From an uncultured Oscillospiraceae bacterium (lineage in GTDB: Bacteria > Bacillota > Clostridia > Oscillospirales > Oscillospiraceae), in contig CANPYX010000001.1 of the NCBI GenBank assembly GCA_947588955.1, positions 1-64,000 of the forward strand: 64,000 nucleotides of DNA, in the 5' to 3' direction. Of this stretch, positions 18,045-25,621 are shown one piece after another. The notes under the pieces were generated by a model. That model was not told the DNA's origin. It saw only the letters and a program-made list of their open reading frames with translations, and ran no database searches. The first letter of the stretch is position 1, and each line of letters begins with the position of its first letter. The position numbers were made by a program, and so were the translations under genes.

Positions 18045-18800
18045 TCAATTCAAGTCTCCGTATTGCATATCATCCACCGGCTCCAGCCACTCGCTCCGGC
18101 CGTTTTCTCCGGGGACTTCAATAGCGAGGTGGGAAAACCAGCTGTCCGACGCGGCTCCGTGCCAATGCTTGACGCCCGCAGGGATGTTGACGCAGTCGCC
18201 GGGCTTCATCTCCACTGCGGGCTTGCCCCACTCCTGATAATAACCCCGTCCGCCAACGCAGATCAAAATCTGTCCGCCGCCACAGTCTGCACGGTGGACG
18301 TGCCAGTTATTCCGGCAGCCCGGCTCGAAGGTCACGTTGAAGATTCCCACCTGCTCCTTGGAAACTGGCGCGATGTAACTCTGCCCGATGAAATACTGCT
18401 TGAAGCCGTCGTTGGGCGCGCCGATAGGGAAAAGAATGGTGTTTTGATACCTGTCCTTCTCCGTAAGCTCCGGCTCGGCCTCGTTCCACACGTCCTTCGC
18501 CAGCCTGAACACCGCCCACGCCTTGGGCCAGCCCACATAGAAGCCGACGTGGGTCACAATGGCGGCAATCTCCGCTCTTGTCACGCCGTGGGATTTGGCG
18601 TTTTCCAGGTGGTAGATGAGAGACGAATCCGTGATACCGGAGCTCATCAGCGCCACCACGGTGATGATGCACCGGGTTTTGAGGTCGATGTCCTGATTGT
18701 TCCAGTTCTCGCCGAAGAGCACATCGTCGTTAAAGTGGGCGAAGTCCGGCGCGAAGCTGCCCAGTTGATTTCTGCCTGCGGTCTGCATGATTTTTTCCAT
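18045..18800 (-). CDS. Carboxymuconolactone decarboxylase-cupin fusion
   Basis: 251 residues, two domains. Residues about 1-105 are a CMD-like helical domain (TRCIITVVALMSSGITDSSL, NAKSHGVTRAEIAAIVTHVG), though the CxxC redox pair of AhpD is absent. Residues about 120-251 are a cupin with metal ligands in NWHVHRADCGGGQ and KHWHGA. Such fusions are often annotated as quinone- or aldehyde-stress proteins of uncertain reaction. GGAGGAAAAATATC precedes the ATG at 18800. It is the last gene of the TetR-controlled operon, 25 nt after the aldo/keto reductase. Confidence 0.82.
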   Translation of the reverse strand: MEKIMQTAGRNQLGSFAPDFAHFNDDVLFGENWNNQDIDLKTRCIITVVALMSSGITDSSLIYHLENAKSHGVTRAEIAAIVTHVGFYVGWPKAWAVFRLAKDVWNEAEPELTEKDRYQNTILFPIGAPNDGFKQYFIGQSYIAPVSKEQVGIFNVTFEPGCRNNWHVHRADCGGGQILICVGGRGYYQEWGKPAVEMKPGDCVNIPAGVKHWHGAASDSWFSHLAIEVPGENGRSEWLEPVDDMQYGDLN

Positions 18801-18825
18801 GATATTTTTCCTCCTGTTTATAAGT

Positions 18826-19836
18826 TCAAACAACATTTCCGGCCTTCTGTTTGCCGTTTTGCGCCATCACACCGACCAAGGCGTGGGGCACATACAATTC
18901 TTCCAGATAGTCTATCTCGTCCTGTGTCAATTCCAGCTCCACAGCCTTTGCCGCCCCGTCAACATGGGAAAACTTTGTCGCGCCGACAACGGGCGAGGTC
19001 ACTTTCGTGAGCAGCCATGCCAGAGAGATTTCCGTCATGGAGACGCCACGCTTGTCGGCGAGTTCTGCCACACGAGAGATGATTCTGCCGTCCGCTTCGG
19101 CTGTGGCGTCGTACTTAAATTTTGCGTAGGCATCCTCCCGCAAACGTTTCGAGGTTTCTCCGGGACGCTTGGACAGCCGCCCGCCTGCCATGGCGCTGTA
19201 CGGCGTCATGGCGATATTCTGATCTTTGCAGAAGGGAGCCATCTCCCGCTCCTCCTCGCGGGCAATCAGGTTGTAATGGCCCTGGATGGACACAAACTCC
19301 GTGAGGCCGTGCTCCCTTGCGTAGAAATTGGCCTTTGCCAACTGCCATGCAAAGCAGTTGGAGATACCAATGTACCTGGTCTTTCCGGCCTTCACGGCGT
19401 TGTCCAGCCCCTCCATGATCTCCTCCATTGGCGTGTGGTAATCCCACATGTGATAGATATACAGGTCCACATAGTCCATGCCCAGATTGCGAAGGCTCTG
19501 ATTGAGGTAGTTTTCAATATGCTTCTGTCCGCTGACGCCGGCGTCTATCTCCTCCTGCGTCCGGGGCGTGAACTTCGTGGCTACACATACCTCGTCCCGT
19601 TTTGCGAAATCCCGCAGCGCCCTGCCCACATACTGCTCGCTGGTGCCGTTTTGATACGCGATGGCGGTGTCGTAGAAGTTGATTCCTAAATCGAGCCCGT
19701 GCTTGATGATCTCCCGCGTCTGCGCCTCGTCCACCGTCCAGCTGTGCTGTCCCGTGGCGGCGTTGCCGAAGCCCATGCAGCCCATGCAGATACGGGAAAC
19801 GGTCAGATCGGATTTTCCAAGTTTCGTGTATTTCAT
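18826..19836 (-). CDS. Aldo/keto reductase
   Basis: 336 residues, a single (beta/alpha)8 barrel that reduces aldehydes or ketones with NADPH. The tetrad is visible: Asp and Tyr in NFYDTAIAYQ, Lys in VCVATKF and His in LYIYHMWD. The C-terminal cofactor part reads TSPVVGATKFSH. It lies 10 nt after the TetR stop. The operon context (flavin reductase, CMD-cupin) points to detoxification of reactive carbonyls or quinones. Confidence 0.9.
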   Translation of the reverse strand: MKYTKLGKSDLTVSRICMGCMGFGNAATGQHSWTVDEAQTREIIKHGLDLGINFYDTAIAYQNGTSEQYVGRALRDFAKRDEVCVATKFTPRTQEEIDAGVSGQKHIENYLNQSLRNLGMDYVDLYIYHMWDYHTPMEEIMEGLDNAVKAGKTRYIGISNCFAWQLAKANFYAREHGLTEFVSIQGHYNLIAREEEREMAPFCKDQNIAMTPYSAMAGGRLSKRPGETSKRLREDAYAKFKYDATAEADGRIISRVAELADKRGVSMTEISLAWLLTKVTSPVVGATKFSHVDGAAKAVELELTQDEIDYLEELYVPHALVGVMAQNGKQKAGNVV

Positions 19837-19846
19837 AGGTGCCCCC

Positions 19847-20470
19847 TTAATCTCTCAACAGACCTCTTACACAGTTGTAGACGATCTCATAGATCGACAT
19901 AAACACGTAGTTGACCCCTGCCTCCTCCATGGCCGCCCGCTGCTTTTCGGTCACAAACGTGTATGGATAAATTCCGAACATAAACGGGAAAAATGTGTAG
20001 AGAAACCGCTGCTTTTCCGCAATCGGCATCTCCGGGAAATACCTCTCTAAACAGCGCATGACCGTTTTTAAGGAGTTGCCGTAGGCAACCTTAAATTCAA
20101 CAAGTCGTTCGGGGCGGCTGCCGGTCTCCATATCATAATGGTTCATGGACATGATTTTGAGAAGCTGCGCCCGTTTTTCAAGGGAGTGTGCCAATTTGTC
20201 CGCAAACCCGTCTTTGGTAAGCGTGGCGTTCTCCGCTAAGATCTTCTCAAGGTCCGCGATCCACAGCTCATTTTCCCGCTGCAAAAGCGCAAGAAAGATT
20301 TCTTCCTTCGTCTGAAAGTAGTTATAAATCGAGGTCCGGGTGAAACTGGTGGCGTTTCCGATGTCCTTCAGCGTAATCTCCTTAAAGCTCTTGGTTTTAT
20401 AGAGCGTTTCGCAGGCGTTGATGATCTCCTCCCTGCGGGCCTGAGTCAGCTCCGGCGATCCCTTTGGCAT
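19847..20470 (-). CDS. TetR-family transcriptional regulator
   Basis: 207 residues. N-terminal helix-turn-helix at about 12-57 (RREEIINACETLYKTKSFKE, then TSFTRTSIYNYFQTKEEIF), then an all-helical ligand domain. AAGGAGGACGCAAA precedes the ATG. The start overlaps the end of the flavin-reductase gene by 25 nt. It probably represses its own operon through the two TGACAC-type palindromes at 21067-21116. Confidence 0.9.
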   Translation of the reverse strand: MPKGSPELTQARREEIINACETLYKTKSFKEITLKDIGNATSFTRTSIYNYFQTKEEIFLALLQRENELWIADLEKILAENATLTKDGFADKLAHSLEKRAQLLKIMSMNHYDMETGSRPERLVEFKVAYGNSLKTVMRCLERYFPEMPIAEKQRFLYTFFPFMFGIYPYTFVTEKQRAAMEEAGVNYVFMSIYEIVYNCVRGLLRD

Positions 20471-21036
20471 TTTGCGTCCTCCTTATTTTCCGGCGTTCTT
20501 TTGAAAGACAGGCATTTTCCAATCACTTCGCCGGTCCGAAGATACTGATAGGTGGGAAACTCAAAAAGCACCGGCTTCAGGGTCTCATAATCGACCTTGC
20601 CCTTTTCAGTGAGATGCTTCTCCGCCACATAGGTGTTGTCGATGGTACAGATGAAGCTCTCAAAATTCGGCGTGTTGTAAACATCCACGACGCTGCACTC
20701 CATCGTCAGGGGAGATCTGCGGATAACCGGCGCACCGGCATCCCCAAGGTCGTATGCAAACACGGCGGACTTATCCGCCTTCGCCCCGCTGACCGACCCC
20801 ACATAATCTGTCTCCGGCAGCATGGCCTCGTCAACAAGGTTGACGGACAGCTTTCCCGTCGCCTTGATGCACCCATTGATAAAGTGCGGCGTGGCAAGGC
20901 TGACCAGCACCCGGTCATGCCCAATGATCCCGATATGCGCCACCAACGTCCACGTGGGCTTCTCCCCGTTCATCGCCCCGATCACCGTCACCGGCGTGGG
21001 ATAAAGCGCCAGCAGCGACCCGACATTTTTCTTCAC
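20446..21036 (-). CDS. Flavin reductase-like (flavoredoxin) protein
   Basis: 196 residues, the FMN-binding split-barrel of flavin-reductase-like proteins: PTPVTVIGAM, RVLVSLATPHFINGCI and GKLSVNLVDE. It binds FMN and transfers electrons, for instance to quinones or flavins. The GTG start at 21036 is chosen for GGAGGGTTACTTC directly upstream; an in-frame ATG at 21087 lies in the operator region. It is the first gene of the operon. Confidence 0.85.
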   Translation of the reverse strand: MKKNVGSLLALYPTPVTVIGAMNGEKPTWTLVAHIGIIGHDRVLVSLATPHFINGCIKATGKLSVNLVDEAMLPETDYVGSVSGAKADKSAVFAYDLGDAGAPVIRRSPLTMECSVVDVYNTPNFESFICTIDNTYVAEKHLTEKGKVDYETLKPVLFEFPTYQYLRTGEVIGKCLSFKRTPENKEDAKCQRDRRS

Positions 21037-21066
21037 GAAGTAACCCTCCTGACCCGAAAATATATT

Positions 21067-21117
21067 CTGACACAGCGTCAGCATCATTAGTATAGCACTT
21101 TACTGACACGGTGTCAA
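21067..21117 (-). promoter_or_regulatory. TetR-regulated promoter with two operators
   Basis: On the minus strand TTGACA (21112-21117), a 17-nt spacer and TATACT (21089-21094) form a strong promoter. The 13-bp perfect palindrome TGACAC-G-GTGTCA (21104-21116) overlaps the -35, and a second near-identical one (TGACAC-A-GCGTCA, 21068-21080) lies just downstream of the start. The arrangement fits repression by the TetR gene in the operon. Confidence 0.8.
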
Positions 21118-21177
21118 TATATTTTTACTCCAACTTCAATTTAAGTGTGTCCTGCTTTCCTTTTGCCGGACGTACCA

Positions 21178-21211
21178 AAAAGCCGTGAAAGTTTCTGCTT
21201 TCACGGCTTTT
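21178..21211 (-). terminator. Rho-independent terminator after tag
   Basis: A perfect 14-bp stem (21178-21191 with 21198-21211, core GCCGTGAAAG) with a 6-nt loop and T-rich ends. It ends the GH1-GH2-acetylesterase-GH78-tag operon. Confidence 0.78.
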
Positions 21212-21250
21212 GAGCATTCTTTTTCGGTAGGTTAGACACGCCAGCCCGGT

Positions 21251-21856
21251 CTATACCACTTCCCTGTCGGGCTTCATTTTCACCGTGGAATTGGTCCCGT
21301 TGATCCTCATATAACACGGACAGTCTGAGGCGTGGTCGTTGATGATGCCGCAAGCTTGAAGATGTGAATAGACGGTAACCGCCCCCACGAACTTGAAGCC
21401 CCGCTTTTTCAGGTCCCGGCTAATTTTGTCCGAAAGACCGTTGCTGACGGGGATCCTCCCCTCCGCGTGACCGTCGTAGAGTACGGTTTTCCTGTCTGTA
21501 TAGCCCCACAGATAATCGCAGAAGCTTCCAAACTCCGCTCGGATTTCCTGATAACACCTGGCGTTGTTGATGACAGCCCGGACCTTCCTCTCGGACCTCA
21601 GCATCCCCTCCGTGTTCAAAATCCGCTGTACGTCCTCCTCGCCATAAGCGGCGATTTTGTCATACTCGAAATTATCAAAGCACTGACGGAAAATCTCCCG
21701 TTTTTTCATCATGAGCCCCCAGCTCAGACCGCACTGAAGGCACTCCAGGGTCAAATGCTCGAACATCTGCCTGTCGTCATGCACCGGAACACCCCACTCG
21801 TTATCGTGATAAGAACGCATTTTATCATTGGAAAGCGCCCAGTCACAGTGTCCCAT
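21251..21856 (-). CDS. tag: DNA-3-methyladenine glycosylase I
   Basis: 201 residues. Removes 3-methyladenine from alkylated DNA. Family features are present: zinc ligands Cys4 and His17 (SYHDNEWG) with a second His and Cys in NDHASDCPCY near 175, and the LTLECLQCGLSW segment. GGAGGGAATCTC precedes the ATG. The start lies 14 nt inside the end of the GH78 gene, so a DNA repair enzyme is translationally tied to a glycan operon, which is unexpected. Confidence 0.92.
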   Translation of the reverse strand: MGHCDWALSNDKMRSYHDNEWGVPVHDDRQMFEHLTLECLQCGLSWGLMMKKREIFRQCFDNFEYDKIAAYGEEDVQRILNTEGMLRSERKVRAVINNARCYQEIRAEFGSFCDYLWGYTDRKTVLYDGHAEGRIPVSNGLSDKISRDLKKRGFKFVGAVTVYSHLQACGIINDHASDCPCYMRINGTNSTVKMKPDREVV

Positions 21857-24110
21857 GAGATTCCCTCCGATTCACGATTATTTCCGTACCTTTTTTGTCA
21901 ACGCAATTGACAATCATTTTCTCCGGTACGGTCACGGTACATAGCTGTCTTCCGTCCTCACGGCGGTAGTCAAGCTTAACCACCCCTGCCGGGGTGACGA
22001 CCTGACCGCGCAGGTCAGGCAGGTAAGATAGATTCGGCCTCACCGTAACGACACCGTCAGCGTAATTAATCCCTGCTATCGCGCGGACAAGCTCGTAAAG
22101 GGGCAGGGCGCTCCATGCGTGGCACTCGGAGCGGCTCCGCTCCGGCGTCTCTGGGCAGGTGGTGCTCCCCTCCCCCGGCAGCGCCGCCCAACGTGCTATG
22201 TCCGACCTTGTGAGGTCATACAGCCCCGCCGCCTCCAGCGCTCGGAACCACTCGAAGGAGGTGGAGAAGGAGACCCGAAGCACATCCTTATCCTCCATGG
22301 CGTGGCGCAGGACCGTCCGCGCCCGCTCCCCTGTCGCGAGCCCGTCAAGGACTGCCCAGCTTTGCGCGTGTTGTGTAAACTCCGGGTAGTCGGGACCTTC
22401 CCTGTACATCTCCCGCTTTTCATCCCAGCAGAGCGCATGGACACGCTCCAATATAGCGGCTTTTCGTGCCCGATACTCCCCTGCCAATGCCTGCCGCCCG
22501 CCGGCCTCCCAGAGTACGGCCGCCCGCTCCAGGGCGTGGGCGTACATGAGGTTGATGACGGTGGATGGTCCCTTTGTCAAGGCGCCTGGGACACCGCCGT
22601 ATTCGTTCCATTTGGGGTGCCAATCCACAAACTCCCAGTAACCCAGCCGCCCCACAAGCCCGTCCGAACCAACCTTGCTGTTATAATAATACAATATCCT
22701 GTCAAGGTCCGGCAGATACCGGCGGAAGGGGGCGATGTCCCCTCTCCGCCGCCATGTCTCCTCCAGCATAAAGATGTAGTGTAGCGAGAACGTGGAGACG
22801 ATCTGCTGATAGGAGCCGGGGTAACGCCCGTGAACAAGCCCGTCGGGGGTAATGGAGCAGTGAAAGTCCTCCAGCGCCTTCATGGTGAGGCGCTCGTCCC
22901 GGCTTATGCAGGCACAGAAAAGGGCCTGGAGACGGGTGTCCATGGGGAACTGGTTCTGCTCGTAGTAGGGGCAGTCCATATACGTCTCGTTCATGCACCG
23001 CCGGAGGGTGCGCACACACATATCCCAGACCTGACGTACCCAGGACTCAGAGGACTCAACATATGTCTCCACCGCAAGCGGGTAGCCCGTCTCCCTGTAT
23101 GAAGCGGAGATAAGCTCTATATCCGTTTCGACCATTTCTATGGCAATAAATCTGAACGTCCGGTACCAGAAGGGCTCGAATGTCACCTTGTCCCCGTTCA
23201 TAATAAGCGTGTCGGTGATGCCATCGTAATCCCCATGCTCCGCGTCGTCTTTACGCAGTCCGTCGCCGGTGAACTTCTCCAGATATACGATTCTCACACG
23301 GCTTCCGGGGACACCGCAAAAGCGGAAAACGGGATAACCGCTGGTCTCCTCCCCGGCATCCAGTACAAGCGCGCCGTTCTTGGCGCGGCGGTTCCGCAAA
23401 AACTCCCGTGGCGTCTCGAAAAGAAGCGGAATGGGGCGCTCCTTCATTGGGAAGCGGCGCAGAAGGCCCACTCTTTCCATGAATCCGTCCGTTCCCACCG
23501 GCTCCAGCGGCTCAGGTTTTACCCAGGAGGACGCGTCAAAGTCCGGATCCCGCCAGCGGTACGGGAAGCAGGAAAAGTCCACAGTCTCCATCACCGCACC
23601 GAGACAGCTTGTGACCTCGTTGGAGGTGAGATAACGGCTCCCGTCCAGAAAGACCCGCCAGTCCGCCGTGCCTGTAGTCACATTCGCCATGACCGCGCCG
23701 TTATCATCGAGCACCTTCCCCTCCATAGCCAGCCTGTGGCCGCCGCCAGGGGTGAGGACGGACTGGATCCCCGCCCGCCTGTCCTGCTGGTGGACACTGG
23801 CGTAGTGGTCCATGTAGAGGACTTGCACAGCCAGGATATTCTTTCCGGTTTTCAGGTGTTCTGACACGTCCGCCGTCTCGTAATAGCACCGGGTCAGATC
23901 CCCCTTGCAGGGACCGGAACACACGGAGACACCGTTGACCCAAAGCCGGTAGCGGGAGTTGGCGGAGATGTCCAAAGTGAGACTGCCTTTTTTTGCGATT
24001 TCAAAATCCAGCCGGAAATACGCGAATCTCCCGGTCATGTCGCCGTGAAGGATACGGCAGCGCTCCGTCTCGCTCTCCGGCAGTCCCACCCACATGGCGT
24101 TATTCCACAT
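21843..24110 (-). CDS. GH78-like alpha-L-rhamnosidase
   Basis: 755 residues, cytoplasmic. An N-terminal beta-sandwich (ISANSRYRLWVNG, about 1-150) and a second beta domain precede an (alpha/alpha)6 barrel from about 350, with a C-terminal beta domain at the end. The catalytic segment reads DCPYYEQNQFPMDTR, where GH78 enzymes carry DCPxxE and a following acidic residue; YWEFVDWHPKW lies further on. The change around DCP from the usual DCPTRE makes the substrate less certain than for the gene at 36160. GGAGGTGCGGTAAG precedes the ATG. One nucleotide separates it from the acetylesterase gene. Confidence 0.8.
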   Translation of the reverse strand: MWNNAMWVGLPESETERCRILHGDMTGRFAYFRLDFEIAKKGSLTLDISANSRYRLWVNGVSVCSGPCKGDLTRCYYETADVSEHLKTGKNILAVQVLYMDHYASVHQQDRRAGIQSVLTPGGGHRLAMEGKVLDDNGAVMANVTTGTADWRVFLDGSRYLTSNEVTSCLGAVMETVDFSCFPYRWRDPDFDASSWVKPEPLEPVGTDGFMERVGLLRRFPMKERPIPLLFETPREFLRNRRAKNGALVLDAGEETSGYPVFRFCGVPGSRVRIVYLEKFTGDGLRKDDAEHGDYDGITDTLIMNGDKVTFEPFWYRTFRFIAIEMVETDIELISASYRETGYPLAVETYVESSESWVRQVWDMCVRTLRRCMNETYMDCPYYEQNQFPMDTRLQALFCACISRDERLTMKALEDFHCSITPDGLVHGRYPGSYQQIVSTFSLHYIFMLEETWRRRGDIAPFRRYLPDLDRILYYYNSKVGSDGLVGRLGYWEFVDWHPKWNEYGGVPGALTKGPSTVINLMYAHALERAAVLWEAGGRQALAGEYRARKAAILERVHALCWDEKREMYREGPDYPEFTQHAQSWAVLDGLATGERARTVLRHAMEDKDVLRVSFSTSFEWFRALEAAGLYDLTRSDIARWAALPGEGSTTCPETPERSRSECHAWSALPLYELVRAIAGINYADGVVTVRPNLSYLPDLRGQVVTPAGVVKLDYRREDGRQLCTVTVPEKMIVNCVDKKGTEIIVNRRESHGTL

Positions 24111-24111
24111 C

Positions 24112-25617
24112 TTACCGCACCTCCGCCGCGAAAGGTTTGGCGGGAAGTCCCGCTCCGTTATACAGATTCACCTGATAATATCCGCTCTGTGCAAGCTCTA
24201 CCCTTCGGGGTTTTTCCTGCGTGGAAAGGATGAACTTGTTCCCCTGCGTCTGTCCCATACAGGGAACGCCGTCCGCCGTGAGAGAATTGACGGCCTCCCC
24301 CTCTATATGAAGTCCTTCTCCGTATTTGAAGGTGAGTGTCAGCGTTCCGTCCGCCCACCGCGCTTCTTCCAGCTCCGGCGCGTCGCAGTAGATATTTTGT
24401 CCATAGACGTGACCCAAGGCCAAAAGCGCCAGTCGCTCGCCGATGGGGCGCTTATGCTTGGGGTGGATATCCCACTCCATACCGCAGTCTGATGATGATG
24501 CCAGCCACACGCCGGGGATGCTCCGGGCGGCGCGCTCCTGACGGTCCCGGACGATGGGGAACCTGTCCCCCACACAGTCCAGCCATGCCCCGAAGGGGGC
24601 AAGCTCCACCATCAGGAAGGGCAGCTCATCGTGCCACAGGTCCCGCCAGTTGCGCACGAGAATTTCCAGCACAGCGTCGTAGATCTCCGGATGGGTGTCG
24701 TCGCTCTCCCCCTGGTACCAGAGAACGCCCCGGCAGGTATAGGGCGCCACATTTTTCAGCATCGTCTCATAAAGTCCGCAAGGTCGCCAGGGGTGGTCCG
24801 GGCCGATAAGGTCAAAGTATGGTGGCTTTTCCATCTTCGCCATCGACTCCAGCGCCATGAGCTGAACCTCCCTAGTATAGCCGGGCCAGAGGACCTCAGT
24901 GAAGCCCTCAAAGGGGTGATTGTTGATGTTCGCCGGGTTTGCGAGGTACGCATTTCTGTACTCTGTCGGGTCGACGTCCTCGTTGTCCCGCTCATAGTCC
25001 CGTAGCCACACATCACCCGGAGTCCCCTCCAGATATTCACGCCCGATCCAGCAGCAGGCGCGGGTGCCGCCCCAGTTACACCCAACGACGCCCACGGGAA
25101 CGCCCGTCTCCCCGTGGAGCTTTTTGGCAAACCACGCCCCCACCGCCGACCACCATGGCATGTCCTCCCGGCGGCAGCGGCGCCAGAGGCCAAATTCGGA
25201 GAAATCGTACTCCTCAAGCTCTCCCTCAAAGGACACCTCCGGGTAGTCGAAAAACCGCAGCTCTGGCTCATCCCAAGCGTAGGCCGCCTCGCGCTCAGCG
25301 TCAAAATTCATGAAATATTCCATGTTGGACTGGCCGCCGGCAATCCAGACATCACCGATCAGCACGTCGCGGAAAGTCACAGACTCCCCACCGGATACGA
25401 CCGTCAGTGCGAGTTCCCGCCCCGCCTCCAATGCGGGAAGGAAGACGTGAAACACTCCGTCTTCCCCTGATTTTGCGGACGCTTTGCCGACTGTCTTGCC
25501 GTTCCGGGAAAGCTCCACGGTCACCTGCTCCCCGGGGCCTAACTCGCCCCATATTTCGATGGACTTTTGGCGCTGGAGGACCATGTTGTCTCCAAAAATC
25601 ATGGGTAATTTGAGCAT
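24112..25617 (-). CDS. Sialate O-acetylesterase-type SGNH hydrolase
   Basis: 501 residues, no signal peptide. Block I contains the nucleophile Ser97 in AGGQSNM. A later block carries GVLWYQGESDD, and the catalytic His lies in a DIHPKHKRPIGERLA segment. It removes O-acetyl groups from sugars. In a plant-glycan operon the target is more likely acetylated xylan or pectin than sialic acid. It lies 4 nt after the GH2 stop. Confidence 0.88.
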   Translation of the reverse strand: MLKLPMIFGDNMVLQRQKSIEIWGELGPGEQVTVELSRNGKTVGKASAKSGEDGVFHVFLPALEAGRELALTVVSGGESVTFRDVLIGDVWIAGGQSNMEYFMNFDAEREAAYAWDEPELRFFDYPEVSFEGELEEYDFSEFGLWRRCRREDMPWWSAVGAWFAKKLHGETGVPVGVVGCNWGGTRACCWIGREYLEGTPGDVWLRDYERDNEDVDPTEYRNAYLANPANINNHPFEGFTEVLWPGYTREVQLMALESMAKMEKPPYFDLIGPDHPWRPCGLYETMLKNVAPYTCRGVLWYQGESDDTHPEIYDAVLEILVRNWRDLWHDELPFLMVELAPFGAWLDCVGDRFPIVRDRQERAARSIPGVWLASSSDCGMEWDIHPKHKRPIGERLALLALGHVYGQNIYCDAPELEEARWADGTLTLTFKYGEGLHIEGEAVNSLTADGVPCMGQTQGNKFILSTQEKPRRVELAQSGYYQVNLYNGAGLPAKPFAAEVR

Positions 25618-25621
25618 AACG

